DNA of 48,496 nt, taken from NCBI GenBank assembly GCA_964505385.1, contig CAZDIA010000021.1:1-48496 (forward strand). The letters run 5' to 3'. Positions 1 through 8,784 of this stretch are shown here, piece after piece. This DNA comes from SLJN01 sp964505385 (GTDB lineage Bacteria; Bacteroidota; Rhodothermia; Balneolales; Natronogracilivirgulaceae). Made by a program: the position numbers and the translations under genes. Within the stretch, counting starts at the first letter, position 1, and every line of letters starts with the position of its first letter. Below the pieces are notes generated by a model that was not told the origin of the DNA, made no database searches, and saw only the letters and a list, made by a program, of their open reading frames with translations.

Positions 1-27
1 AATCTTTTTGGTTCCCGGTTTAGTGAC

Positions 28-1215
28 TCAGCCTATGCTTGCTTTTTCTACAGCCTGAATAATGTCTTCGGTAATATCCCCGGGATGCTCAAATCCTACG
101 GAAAACCGTATCAGCCCCGGTGTGATGCCCACCTTCAGGCGCTCCTCTTCGGTAAGTTTGGAGTGAGTGGTAGATGCAGGGTGAGTTGCTATAGTCCGAC
201 TGTCACCCAGATTTGGACTTCTGGAGATCATTTGTAAACTATCTATTACCTTTTCCGCCTGCTGATATCCACCCTCCATCTTGATAGAGAAAATACCACC
301 ACCAGCGCTCATCTGCTTTTTGGCAAGGTCATATTGAGGGTGATCCGGATGGAACGGATATTTCACATCGGTGATCCCTTTAACACCCCTTAAACGTTCC
401 GATACCTCGGCTGCCTGATTGCAATGTTTCTCCATCCTCAGTGAAAGGGTTTCAAGACTTTTGGTAAATATCCACGCATTGAACGGTGACATTGCCGGAC
501 CGGAATGGCGGGCAAAAAACCGCAACTCTTCGATATATCTGTTTTTGCCAACGATAACGCCGCCAACACCTCTCCCCTGTCCATCTATATATTTTGTAGC
601 TGAATGCACCACCAAATCCGCTCCGTACCGGGCCGGTTGCTGCAGCACCGGTGTTGCAAAGCAATTATCTACATTGAGGATCAATTTATGCTTTTGGGCC
701 AGCTCGCCGAGCCACTCCAGATCAATGATATCCAGGCCGGGATTGGAGGGCGTTTCAACAAAGATCATGCGTGTGTTCGAAGTGATGGCATCTTCCCATT
801 TATCCGGTTCATCAATATCTACATAGGTATGAGTGATTCCCCATTTCGGAAAAATTCCGTTTAAAATCTGGTGCGTGGAACCAAACAGTGATCGTGATAC
901 CAGGATATGATCCCCCTGCTCGAGCAGACCGGCCATGCTCACAAATACTCCCGCCATCCCGGATGATGTGCTGATGCCGTCTTCACACCCTTCCATCTTC
1001 CTGATTTTCTCTACAAATTCATCACACGTAGGATTCGAATAACGCGAATACACATTGCCTTCCATTTCATTGGCAAACAGCGCCCGGCCATGCTCGGTTG
1101 AATCAAAAACAAAGCTGGATGTAAAATAGATGGGGGTGGAATGCTCACGTTGTTCTCCCCGATCGGTCTGGGTTCGAATCGATTGGGTTTGAGAATGTCG
1201 GGAGTCTTTCTTCAT
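28..1215 (-). CDS. metZ: O-succinylhomoserine sulfhydrylase (Cys/Met-metabolism PLP enzyme)
   Basis: PLP-dependent enzyme of the Cys/Met metabolism family, expected to make homocysteine from O-succinyl- (or O-acetyl-) homoserine and sulfide in the cytoplasm. The frame from an upstream TTG (1227) has 399 residues. I prefer the ATG at 1215 (395 residues), although neither start has a Shine-Dalgarno sequence. In the 399-residue numbering the PLP lysine is K212 in SATKYIDGQGRGVGG, a motif typical of MetZ rather than of cystathionine beta-lyase, and the tail GLIRFSVGFEHPGDI is also family-typical. The gene lies 39 bp after the DNA-glycosylase gene on the same strand and is probably co-transcribed with it. 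Other family members (cystathionine gamma-synthase or gamma-lyase) cannot be fully excluded. Confidence 0.85.
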   Translation of the reverse strand: MKKDSRHSQTQSIRTQTDRGEQREHSTPIYFTSSFVFDSTEHGRALFANEMEGNVYSRYSNPTCDEFVEKIRKMEGCEDGISTSSGMAGVFVSMAGLLEQGDHILVSRSLFGSTHQILNGIFPKWGITHTYVDIDEPDKWEDAITSNTRMIFVETPSNPGLDIIDLEWLGELAQKHKLILNVDNCFATPVLQQPARYGADLVVHSATKYIDGQGRGVGGVIVGKNRYIEELRFFARHSGPAMSPFNAWIFTKSLETLSLRMEKHCNQAAEVSERLRGVKGITDVKYPFHPDHPQYDLAKKQMSAGGGIFSIKMEGGYQQAEKVIDSLQMISRSPNLGDSRTIATHPASTTHSKLTEEERLKVGITPGLIRFSVGFEHPGDITEDIIQAVEKASIG

Positions 1216-1254
1216 CTGGTTATTCAAAAACTTTTGGTTAGTGTTTTTTCCGGA

Positions 1255-1947
1255 TTATTTCAGAGCTTTAATGTAGTTTTCTACATATTCATTCATTTTT
1301 TTTGACTTGTATTGCACCACATAGCGGGGATGATCAAGAGGGATGATTTCATCAAACCAGCCTTGTTCCTCATTCAGCTTTTGCATAAACTTAAAATTCT
1401 TTCCCCGCCCGAGACAAAACGCTTTTTGACGATTGATGCCAAAACTGAGCTGCTGTTCCACACTGCGAATCATAAACGGTTTAACAACGGCATACAACTG
1501 TTTGTCATCGTAAAAGTTGTAATTCACCCAATTGCCTTTACCATTTTGACGCACAAATCCAAGCGGACAGAGGGAATTTATATAATAATCAGCGTAAAAA
1601 TCTGCCGTACCACCAAAAGCTTCAACCACTTTATACACAAAAACGGAGGATGGTTCGTGGGATGAAAACTCATCAACCTGAATATCACAATATTCGGCAA
1701 GCCTTTTGGTGTCGCTGAACGGCACACCGGTTATGCCTGCCCCAAAACGCCCCGGATTGATCCCGAGAATGATGAAGCGGTTACGCTGATCATCATAATA
1801 CTTTTTGTAAAAGCGCTCGGTGATAGTACGTGTCACATCTGCTTTTTCCCCGCTGAAGGGATTCATTATGCGAATACCATCCGGCAGAAGCGATTCATCA
1901 AAATTTAGTTCAAAATTAAATTGTAGAACCTTCTCCGCAAATGTCAT
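1255..1947 (-). CDS. SMUG2-type uracil-DNA glycosylase family protein (DUF4918)
   Basis: 230-residue protein of the uracil-DNA glycosylase superfamily. Residues 62-77 read GINPGRFGAGITGVPF, the first active-site motif of the SMUG branch. The second motif region is HPRYVVQY (H206), which matches the DUF4918/SMUG2 type and differs from the HPSPRN form of SMUG1. The family removes uracil or oxidised/deaminated bases from DNA in base-excision repair. The ATG at 1947 is the only sensible start. A period-7 repeat tract lies directly upstream, and metZ follows on the same strand. The family call is firm; the exact base specificity cannot be read from sequence. Confidence 0.82.
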   Translation of the reverse strand: MTFAEKVLQFNFELNFDESLLPDGIRIMNPFSGEKADVTRTITERFYKKYYDDQRNRFIILGINPGRFGAGITGVPFSDTKRLAEYCDIQVDEFSSHEPSSVFVYKVVEAFGGTADFYADYYINSLCPLGFVRQNGKGNWVNYNFYDDKQLYAVVKPFMIRSVEQQLSFGINRQKAFCLGRGKNFKFMQKLNEEQGWFDEIIPLDHPRYVVQYKSKKMNEYVENYIKALK

Positions 1948-1949
1948 TA

Positions 1950-1993
1950 AACTTTCGTTTGTCGTTTTCTCGTTAGTTGTTTGTCGTTTGACG
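1950..1993. repeat. period-7 repeat tract, TCGTTTG-like unit
   Basis: Just upstream of the SMUG2 start, units such as TCGTTTG recur with CG dinucleotides spaced about 7, 8, 14 and 7 bases apart. On the coding strand of the neighbouring gene the motif reads ACAAACG. No coding potential is evident. It resembles the other short-period tracts in this window but has a different consensus and a 7-base unit. Confidence 0.55.
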
Positions 1994-2030
1994 ATAATAT
2001 CCTACTTTAGTAAGTTGTTAAATTTTATTG

Positions 2031-2078
2031 GTGCCTCGGTGCCTCGGTGCCTATCCCACTACTTTTTCACTCTATTAC
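2031..2078. repeat. period-8 array abutting the rpoN stop codon
   Basis: Six consecutive octamers fill the space up to the rpoN stop codon at 2079: GTGCCTCG, GTGCCTCG, GTGCCTAT, CCCACTAC, TTTTTCAC, TCTATTAC. The first three are near-identical and the rest keep only phase and the -AC ending. The GTGCCT motif reappears inside the repeat at 11745-11768. The array would be in the 3' untranslated region of rpoN. Confidence 0.6.
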
Positions 2079-3626
2079 TTAAATCTCCTTCCGCAGCCTC
2101 GCAACCGGAATATTCAATTGCTCGCGATATTTGCTGACCGTACGCCGGGCAACCATAAACCCCTTTTCTTTCATTTTCCTGGCAAGTGCCTGATCGGAGA
2201 GAGGGTGTGATTTATCTTCATTTTCGATCAGTTCAAGCAGATGATTTTTTACTTCCCTGTTGGAGACCTCTTCCCCGCTTTCAGTTTCCAGACCTTCATT
2301 GAAGAAATATTTGAGTTCATACACCCCGAATGGAGTCTGCACATATTTACCACTCACCACTCTTGAAATCGTAGAGATATCCATATTTATTCGATCAGCG
2401 ACATCTTTGAGGATCATCGGGCGCAGTCCGTCACCGTGCTTGAAGAAGTCCTCTTGCAGAGCTACAATGGTTTGCATCACATTCATTAACGTTTGCTGTC
2501 GCTGTTGAATGGAATCAATAAACCAGCGGGCAGCCTCAATTTTGTTTTTAATGAAATTCCGGGTTTCCTGCTTCTCTTCATCACTCTTGCCGTTTTGCTC
2601 AAGCTCATCCCACATCTCTTTATATCTGGGAGAAATCTGAAGATTGGGGGAATTACGGCTGTTCATCGTGATGACAAATTCGCCCTCCTGACCGGGATCC
2701 TCTTTTCCCTCGTCATCTACGGCTGGCTGGTAATACACTATAAAATCCGGTACAATGTAGTTATGGCTGTCTTGAACCGTATCGATACTGCCGGGCTTGG
2801 GATCGAGATAATGCAGGCAATCAAATGCTTCCTTTAACTCCTGATCACCAACATGAAGCCGCTTTTTGAGTTTTTCATAATGTTTTTTCTCAAAAAGTTC
2901 CCAGTGATCGCGAAGAATAGTGATTGCCAGGTCCTTGCCGGGAGTTTGATCTTCCAGCATCTCGAGTTGGATCAACAGACATTCCCGAAGGTCACGTGCT
3001 GCTATACCGGGAGGATCAAGCTGCTGGATTTTATGCAACGCCTCTTTTGCATCATCTTCAGAGACCAGAATGCCCTCGTTAAAAGCTATACTGTCAATCA
3101 CTGCATTTAGATCGCGCCGGAAATATCCGTCGGCATCCAGACTGCCAATAATTTCATCCGCTACAAGTGACTGATGTTCATTGAGGTCAAGCAATCCAAC
3201 CTGATTTTCCAATGTTTCAAGCAGTGTCTCATTGTGTGGCTTGGGTAGCTCACGCCACTCCTCATCTTCAGGATTGTAGTTGGATGTAAAAGCAGAACCT
3301 TCCGGCTCATCATTAGCCATAAATGACTCCCAGTCGATCTCTTCATTTTTATCAACCGGATCAACATCTTCGGTTTCTTCCTCGTATTCATCCTGCTCCG
3401 ATTGATCGTCACCAACCTCAGTTTCCCCGTAGTCAGAATTATCGAACACATCAAGCTCGTCGGTATCCACCTCTTCAAGAACGGGATTTTCTTCCATCTC
3501 TTCCTTGATGCGTTGCTCCAGAGATAGCGTAGGCAGCTGCAGAAGCTTGATGTATTGTATTTGCTGAGGCGAAAGCCGCTGCTGCAGTGTTTGACGTTGT
3601 GATAATCTTTGGCCGGGTGAGATCAT
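2079..3626 (-). CDS. rpoN: RNA polymerase sigma-54 factor
   Basis: 515-residue sigma-54. The N-terminal region I is glutamine- and leucine-rich (QRLSQRQTLQQRLSPQQIQ), followed by a long acidic region II (residues about 50-110), the core-binding region, and a C-terminal DNA-binding region ending in the RpoN box ARRTVSKYRE (residues 493-502), which contacts the -24 promoter element. It directs RNA polymerase to -24/-12 promoters and needs an AAA+ activator; none is encoded in this window. Its ATG overlaps the stop of the upstream DUF3109 gene (ATGA), so the two are co-translated. A period-8 repeat array starts right after its stop. Confidence 0.97.
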   Translation of the reverse strand: MISPGQRLSQRQTLQQRLSPQQIQYIKLLQLPTLSLEQRIKEEMEENPVLEEVDTDELDVFDNSDYGETEVGDDQSEQDEYEEETEDVDPVDKNEEIDWESFMANDEPEGSAFTSNYNPEDEEWRELPKPHNETLLETLENQVGLLDLNEHQSLVADEIIGSLDADGYFRRDLNAVIDSIAFNEGILVSEDDAKEALHKIQQLDPPGIAARDLRECLLIQLEMLEDQTPGKDLAITILRDHWELFEKKHYEKLKKRLHVGDQELKEAFDCLHYLDPKPGSIDTVQDSHNYIVPDFIVYYQPAVDDEGKEDPGQEGEFVITMNSRNSPNLQISPRYKEMWDELEQNGKSDEEKQETRNFIKNKIEAARWFIDSIQQRQQTLMNVMQTIVALQEDFFKHGDGLRPMILKDVADRINMDISTISRVVSGKYVQTPFGVYELKYFFNEGLETESGEEVSNREVKNHLLELIENEDKSHPLSDQALARKMKEKGFMVARRTVSKYREQLNIPVARLRKEI

Positions 3627-4213
3627 ACTGTGTGCGCCTCCTCCTGCCTGATCTTTTGGCAGACATATTCGAAATCATCATACCACGCCTGTCCGTAAGC
3701 ACGGATAAGCGGTTCTCTGGAAAAATCGGAAAGATAAATCCCCTCGCTTTCTCCATGCTCACAACCCGGTGAGCAGATTTCCGGAACATATTCAAAGTTG
3801 ATGTAATCCGTCCCTGCTACGGTAGTAATGCGTAGCGGAAACAAATGACAGCTCAATGGTTTAGGCCAGTTAAACCGGTCCTCCATCCACGCCTTTTGGA
3901 TACTGCAGATCGCAACATCGTTTTCATCATAGGTTACAAAAACACATTCTTTGCCGTCGGTGCAAGAAAGTTCAAGATCTTTGTTGTTTTTGCTTACTAC
4001 CAGTCCATCTTTTCGTATTACCTGGCGGGATCGCTCTCTCAATTCATCTTTTACAGTTTCATATGCCCGCTTAATTGCCGGAACTTCCTTTCGCTTAACC
4101 GGCGCACCTGCTTCGCCGACAACACAACAAGCTCCCTTACAGCGAAACAAATTACAGCCAAATTTAGTAGTCGCTACATCATCTGCAATAAGAGCATGTT
4201 GAACACGAAACAT
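3623..4213 (-). CDS. DUF3109 family cysteine-rich protein
   Basis: 196-residue protein of the DUF3109 family, common in Bacteroidota. It has many cysteines: C20, C25, C29 and C30 near the N-terminus in the GCNLFRCKGACC stretch, then single cysteines in SCTDG, ECVF, AICSIQ and LSCHLFP, and a last pair in the ICSPGCEHG stretch. The pattern resembles YkgJ-type CxxxCxxCC proteins that may bind zinc or an iron-sulfur cluster. The function is not known. It shares an ATGA overlap with rpoN, a linkage that suggests a role tied to RpoN expression only by position. No export signal is seen. Confidence 0.8.
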   Translation of the reverse strand: MFRVQHALIADDVATTKFGCNLFRCKGACCVVGEAGAPVKRKEVPAIKRAYETVKDELRERSRQVIRKDGLVVSKNNKDLELSCTDGKECVFVTYDENDVAICSIQKAWMEDRFNWPKPLSCHLFPLRITTVAGTDYINFEYVPEICSPGCEHGESEGIYLSDFSREPLIRAYGQAWYDDFEYVCQKIRQEEAHTV

Positions 4214-4410
4214 TTATATTTTTTGATTTATTCAAGATTATGATATGTGTGAATAACGGGATTTAAATTTTCCGGATATTTATACTGGAAAATTGCCTAA
4301 TGTGTATAAATCCCTACCCTTATAAGGTAACCAATTTGCAAATATTTTGGAGAAGAGATAAGTAGATACTTAATTGGTTTTTGATGCAGTTCTGTTGGGT
4401 TTCTGATATG

Positions 4411-4644
4411 TTATGCCATGTACTCTGGCTCATCTCGTAAATCTTCAGTAGACTCACCGAATATTGAGGCACCATAGGAGCCTACCTTTTCAAGAAAATC
4501 CCGTTTGGTTATACCTAAAAGCTCAGCAGCCTGCCCGGAAGAATAGACACCTTTTTCAAACAAGACGGCAGCCACATGCATTTTAACTTCTTGATAATCC
4601 CGGGGACTTAAATCATCAGGAAGGTCTAAGGTTAGTTTTTTCAT
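4411..4644 (-). CDS. UPF0175 family antitoxin-like protein (orphan)
   Basis: 77-residue protein matching the UPF0175 (COG2886) family: an N-terminal strand (KKLTLDLPDDL), a helical stretch and an HTH-like segment YSSGQAAELLGITKRDFLEKV. Family members are usually the first gene of a pair with a PIN-domain (DUF3368-like) toxin. Here no toxin frame follows: the 197 bases down to the DUF3109 start contain no plausible partner, and the gene upstream on the minus strand is dprA. It may be a solitary regulator or a remnant of a toxin-antitoxin pair. Confidence 0.75.
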   Translation of the reverse strand: MKKLTLDLPDDLSPRDYQEVKMHVAAVLFEKGVYSSGQAAELLGITKRDFLEKVGSYGASIFGESTEDLRDEPEYMA

Positions 4645-4801
4645 ATTTGTTTTTGATTAAAATGTTTGATCTGTTAACGCTAATCTTATCTTAAACCATT
4701 TAAACCTATCCCTTAAAGGTTTAGCATTGCTTTCATAACTTCAAAATGAGCCTACGCATTTTTATCTCCTTTCAAAAATTTTCTTATTCATCCTTTTTCC
4801 C

Positions 4802-5926
4802 CTACCCCAACTCAAAATATTTTCCGGCGCGCTGTTTTACACAAGACGCAAACTCAAGTTCGAGTAGTTTAACCAGAAGTTTGTCGGTAGGGATACCTGA
4901 TTGTTCACTTATAGAATCAATGTGGAGTGGGCCTTCCGATAGCAGTTTACAAATCATCCGGCTCTGATCATCCAAATCGGTACGCTCTTCACATTCCGGC
5001 TTTTTTGTGATTTTCGGGGCATCAGCGGTAACAGGCTCTTTAGAATAGTAGCGCCTGATTTCTGAATTTATATCTTCAATATTTTCAACAAGTTTGGCCA
5101 TGCCATTTTTGATCAGCATATTGCACCCTGCACCGCCAGTGGCACCAACCGGGTGCGGTACAGCAAAAACCTCACGATTCTGGTCGAGCGCCATTTTAGC
5201 TGTGATCATACTGCCGCCTTCATCTCCGCTTTCAATGACCAGTGTCCCGAGGCTCAGACCACTTACTATCCGGTTGCGCACCGGAAAATTACCGGCATCA
5301 GGTTTGGTTCCGGGTGGGAACTCACTAACCCATGCGCCATCTTCTTCCAGGATTCGATGTGCAAGCGGAATGTTGGAATTGGGATAAATCCAGTCGATTC
5401 CTGAACCGAATACAGCAACGGTTGGTGCACCCTGCTCCACACAAATTCGGTGGGCGTCGGTGTCAATGCCGTACGCAAGTCCGCTGGTGATGGTAAAACC
5501 GGAACTGATTAGCTCACGTGTCAGCTTTTCAGCCATCTCTCTTCCATATTTCGATGCGCGCCGCGTACCGACAACAGCAATGGCATCCGTGCTTAAAGCG
5601 TCAACATTACCCTTTACCCACAGTAATAGCGGCGATTCAGGCAACTGACGAAGCAGGTCAGGGTATCCATCCGTTTCGATACTCAGTATTCGGGAGCCGG
5701 TCTTTTCGGTTTGATCCAAAACCTCATCAACCTTGTCCCACGATTTAAATCCTGAAACAGCACCGGCAATATTAGGACCTACACCGGGAATTCGAATGAG
5801 CTCTTTGTATGATAAATTAAACAGATCTTCAGGCTGATGAACAGCTCCCAGCAAAAGCTTAATTTTCCGGCCTCCGAGGCCGTCAATCATGGTTAAAGCG
5901 AGAATGGTACGATCACGCTGTTCCAT
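4802..5926 (-). CDS. dprA: DNA-processing protein DprA
   Basis: 374-residue DprA/Smf, which loads RecA onto incoming single-stranded DNA during natural transformation. An N-terminal helix-hairpin-helix/SAM-like part (IRIPGVGPNIAGAV) is followed by the Rossmann-like core with AVVGTRRASKYG, SGLAYGIDTDAH, GSGIDWIYPN, FPVRNRIVSGLS and ESGDEGGSMITA. The C-terminal winged helix is present (last ~60 residues, LLSEGPLHIDSISEQSG). The start overlaps the end of obg by 14 bases, so translation is probably coupled. No other competence gene is in the window. Confidence 0.95.
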   Translation of the reverse strand: MEQRDRTILALTMIDGLGGRKIKLLLGAVHQPEDLFNLSYKELIRIPGVGPNIAGAVSGFKSWDKVDEVLDQTEKTGSRILSIETDGYPDLLRQLPESPLLLWVKGNVDALSTDAIAVVGTRRASKYGREMAEKLTRELISSGFTITSGLAYGIDTDAHRICVEQGAPTVAVFGSGIDWIYPNSNIPLAHRILEEDGAWVSEFPPGTKPDAGNFPVRNRIVSGLSLGTLVIESGDEGGSMITAKMALDQNREVFAVPHPVGATGGAGCNMLIKNGMAKLVENIEDINSEIRRYYSKEPVTADAPKITKKPECEERTDLDDQSRMICKLLSEGPLHIDSISEQSGIPTDKLLVKLLELEFASCVKQRAGKYFELG

Positions 5927-6905
5927 CTTCCGCCACAGGTATCTGCTCCCAGAGCATCTCTTTTAGTTTATCGATGTTATGTCCCGTGGCAGCGCTGATC
6001 TGAATCACAGGCAAATCATCCAGTGACGGAGTTTCATCCAACTCATATCCTTCAATTAAATCCATCTGGGAGATTGCGACAACTCTGGGCTTCTCCAACA
6101 GATCGGGACGATAGGCGTAAAGTTCATTTTTCAGAACCTTGTATTCCTCTTCAATATCTGTGAAACAATGGATCACAAATAATAAGACCGAGTTGCGCTC
6201 AATGTGGCGTAAAAAGCGAATTCCAAGCCCCTTCCCCTGATGTGCTTCCTCGATTATACCGGGTATGTCGGCCACAACAAAGCTGCGGTAATCCGGCAGA
6301 GTCACTACGCCAAGATTGGGTTCCAGCGTAGTAAAAGGATAATCGGCAATTTTGGGCTCTGCGGCAGAAATAGCAGATAACAGCGTACTTTTGCCCGCAT
6401 TCGGAAATCCAACCAAACCGACATCTGCCATAAGTTTCAATTCAATTTCCACCGTGATTTCTTCTCCCGGCTGACCGGGTTGCGACTGTCTCGGTGTTTG
6501 ATTGGTCGGGGATTTAAAGCTTGCATTTCCCAGACCGCCTTCTCCTCCTTTTGCCAGAATCAGTCTTTGACCTTCTTCGGTAATTTCTCCCAGCCGACGA
6601 CGGGTTTCAGTTTCAAAAGCTACCGTTCCCAACGGAACATCGAATATCACCGACTCCCCGGATTTCCCTGTTTTTTCACCTTTTTCTCCCGGTTTGCCTT
6701 TTTCAGCCTTTACAAACTTTCGGTAGCGAAGATCCAAAAGCGTATTCATATTGGAAGAGCCCCGCAATATGATGTCGCCTCCCTTACCACCGGCTCCTCC
6801 ATCAGGCCCGCCTTTTGCCACAAATTTTTCTCTTCGGAAATGTACTACCCCGGAACCGCCATCCCCGGCTTTAAGATACATTTTGGCATAATCAGCAAAT
6901 CTCAT
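5913..6905 (-). CDS. obg: GTPase Obg/CgtA
   Basis: 330-residue Obg GTPase acting in large-ribosomal-subunit maturation and stress control. The glycine-rich Obg fold (residues 1 to about 158, with GDGGSGVVHFRREKFV and GGDGGAGGKGGD-like loops) is followed by the G domain: G1 GFPNAGKST, the PFTTLEPNLG switch, DIPGI for G3 and SQMDL for G4. The length shows that the optional C-terminal OCT domain is missing. It sits between accD (27-base gap) and dprA (14-base overlap) on the same strand, a likely operon. Confidence 0.97.
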   Translation of the reverse strand: MRFADYAKMYLKAGDGGSGVVHFRREKFVAKGGPDGGAGGKGGDIILRGSSNMNTLLDLRYRKFVKAEKGKPGEKGEKTGKSGESVIFDVPLGTVAFETETRRRLGEITEEGQRLILAKGGEGGLGNASFKSPTNQTPRQSQPGQPGEEITVEIELKLMADVGLVGFPNAGKSTLLSAISAAEPKIADYPFTTLEPNLGVVTLPDYRSFVVADIPGIIEEAHQGKGLGIRFLRHIERNSVLLFVIHCFTDIEEEYKVLKNELYAYRPDLLEKPRVVAISQMDLIEGYELDETPSLDDLPVIQISAATGHNIDKLKEMLWEQIPVAEDGTA

Positions 6906-6932
6906 GACTCTCTTGAAATAAATTCGGTTATA

Positions 6933-7784
6933 TTATGAACCATTTTTATTCATAGCCAGACGTGTAAGCTTGGCAATTTTACTTTTCATCCGGGTTCTGG
7001 GCACGATAAAATCCAGAAAACCGTGTTCCAGCAGGTATTCAGCGGTTTGAAATCCGTCAGGCAGATCTCGTCCGATGGTCTGGCGGATTACGCGCGGGCC
7101 GGCAAAACCTATCAGAGATTCGGGTTCGGCAATGTTGAAATCCCCGAGCATTGCATAACTTGCTGTAACACCACCGGTTGTAGGATTGGTCATATAAGAA
7201 ATATAGGGGATGCCCTCCTCGTGAAGCAGTGCAAGACGGGATGAGGTTTTTGCCATCTGCATCAGGCTGAGCACACTTTCCATCATCCGGGCACCACCGG
7301 ACTGAGAGATGATAAGCAGCGGCATTCTGTTTTCTCTGGCGTGATCGATAGCACGTGCAAGACGTTCGCCCACGACCGATCCCATGCTGCCTCCAATAAA
7401 ACGAAAATCCATACACCCGACTACCATATCCAGCCCTTTTACTTTGCCGGTAGCTACTCTTGCAGCATCACTCAAGCCCGTTTTCTTCTGTGTTTCCTGA
7501 AGACGGTTCTCATATTTTTTACGATCCTCAAAATCCAGGGGGTCGGCCGGCATTACCTCTTGAGCAAGCTCTGTATACTTCTCTTCATCAAACAGAATGG
7601 AAAAATACTCCTTACTTCCGATCGGGAAATGATAACCGCTTGCCGCGTCTACCCAGTTATTATCTTCCAGTTCCCGGCGATGTATTGCCTCACCCGTTTT
7701 GGGAACTTTCACCCAAATGCCCTCCGGCATTTCTTTGGGCTTTTCGGTTCGGATGTTGGAATCTTTGCGCTTAAACCAGCTCAT
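6933..7784 (-). CDS. accD: acetyl-CoA carboxylase carboxyltransferase subunit beta, without zinc-ribbon cysteines
   Basis: 283-residue beta subunit of the acetyl-CoA carboxylase carboxyltransferase, first committed step of fatty-acid synthesis. The crotonase-type carboxyltransferase core is intact (GCMDFRFIGGSMGSVVGE, QSGGARMMES, MTNPTTGGVTASYAMLGD, IGFAGPRVIRQTIG). The N-terminus aligns without gaps to E. coli AccD as I remember it, but the four zinc-ribbon cysteines (27, 30, 46, 49) are V27, T30, D46 and S49, so no zinc can be held. I recall similar cysteine-less forms in Flavobacteria and Cytophagales. accA is not in the window. It is upstream of obg with a 27-base gap. Confidence 0.96.
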   Translation of the reverse strand: MSWFKRKDSNIRTEKPKEMPEGIWVKVPKTGEAIHRRELEDNNWVDAASGYHFPIGSKEYFSILFDEEKYTELAQEVMPADPLDFEDRKKYENRLQETQKKTGLSDAARVATGKVKGLDMVVGCMDFRFIGGSMGSVVGERLARAIDHARENRMPLLIISQSGGARMMESVLSLMQMAKTSSRLALLHEEGIPYISYMTNPTTGGVTASYAMLGDFNIAEPESLIGFAGPRVIRQTIGRDLPDGFQTAEYLLEHGFLDFIVPRTRMKSKIAKLTRLAMNKNGS

Positions 7785-7972
7785 AAAAAATTATTTCCCT
7801 GTTCACAATTTCTGTTTTCCCGTGACTTTATATAACGCGATGCCTGCTAATAATTTTATTATCATCAAGAAATATCCGGTTTATTAAATTCAACCGAATT
7901 TTCCCGGCAGGATTTAAAATAACGCAATAAACACTTTTTTCTAATTGAAATATTTCACATCCAGACACACCA

Positions 7973-8677
7973 TCAGGATGCCGGTTTCGGTGGCCCCTGG
8001 GAATAATAATCTGGTTGAAAAGTTGCCGCATCCGTCCATGAGATGACCGGATTATCCTCTGCCCCTGTTTCAATCCATGTTTCTGCCATTCTGATTAAGT
8101 TTTCTGCGCTGATCGCATCATAGCCTATGATTTCAGCCAAATTTTTAACCGAATCCGGAAGTCGTTCAATACCGGTACCGGCTATTACCTCTCCCCCGTT
8201 TATCAGATTGGGAAACTCATCCAGATCCGTGATTTCCATTTCCCGCTCCGGTTCCGGCAATTTGCCATCTATACGAAAACACTGGTAATACAGATGATGG
8301 CGGCGCGCATCAAGAACGGTATGGATACGGCGGGTATCAGCTGAAACGGCAGATGCTCCTGCTGCTATCCCGGAAAGCGTATTGCAGGAGATTACAGGGA
8401 TATCCCGCCCGTAGAGCAAACCTTTTACCGTGCTGCTGGCAACTCGCAAACCGGTAAAGGAACCCGGTCCGGCACTTACAGCAACCGTTCCCAAATCAGC
8501 TGCCGAAATTCCGCTTTCATTAAGAAGTTCTTTTATAAACGGGAGCAGTTTTTCGGCATGCCGGCCGTTGCCTTCCGTTCTTCGGGAGATTATATCAGCT
8601 CCGGCCGCAAGCAGAGATGCACTGCAAACCGGGGTGGCGGTTTCGATGGCGAGAATATGTTTCGAATGGGTCTTCAT
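7973..8677 (-). CDS. tsaB: tRNA threonylcarbamoyladenosine biosynthesis protein TsaB
   Basis: TsaB, partner of TsaD in making the t6A37 modification of ANN-decoding tRNAs. The ASKHA-fold motifs are seen: LAIETATPVCSASLL near the start, AVSAGPGSFTGLRV (the GPGSFTGLR signature) in the middle, and VLDARRHHLYYQ. A frame from TTG at 8686 would add three residues (MPP); the ATG at 8677 (MKTHSKHILAIET, 234 residues) is the better start. It heads the accD-obg-dprA run on the minus strand with a 188-base gap before accD, long enough for a separate promoter. Confidence 0.93.
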   Translation of the reverse strand: MKTHSKHILAIETATPVCSASLLAAGADIISRRTEGNGRHAEKLLPFIKELLNESGISAADLGTVAVSAGPGSFTGLRVASSTVKGLLYGRDIPVISCNTLSGIAAGASAVSADTRRIHTVLDARRHHLYYQCFRIDGKLPEPEREMEITDLDEFPNLINGGEVIAGTGIERLPDSVKNLAEIIGYDAISAENLIRMAETWIETGAEDNPVISWTDAATFQPDYYSQGPPKPAS

Positions 8678-8733
8678 TGGAGGCAATATACGCCGGGTTT
8701 ATGCTATCTTGCAAAATGGCTGATATTTTGGTT

Positions 8734-8773
8734 CAGTGTGTCAGGGCTGCAGGGCTACAGTGTGTCAGTTTCA
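8734..8773. repeat. period-8 array, CAGTGTGT unit
   Basis: Five octamers in perfect phase: CAGTGTGT, CAGGGCTG, CAGGGCTA, CAGTGTGT, CAGTTTCA. The unit always starts with CAG. It lies upstream of tsaB and just left of the larger repeat copy at 8785-9114. Confidence 0.6.
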
Positions 8774-8784
8774 GGCATCAAGGG

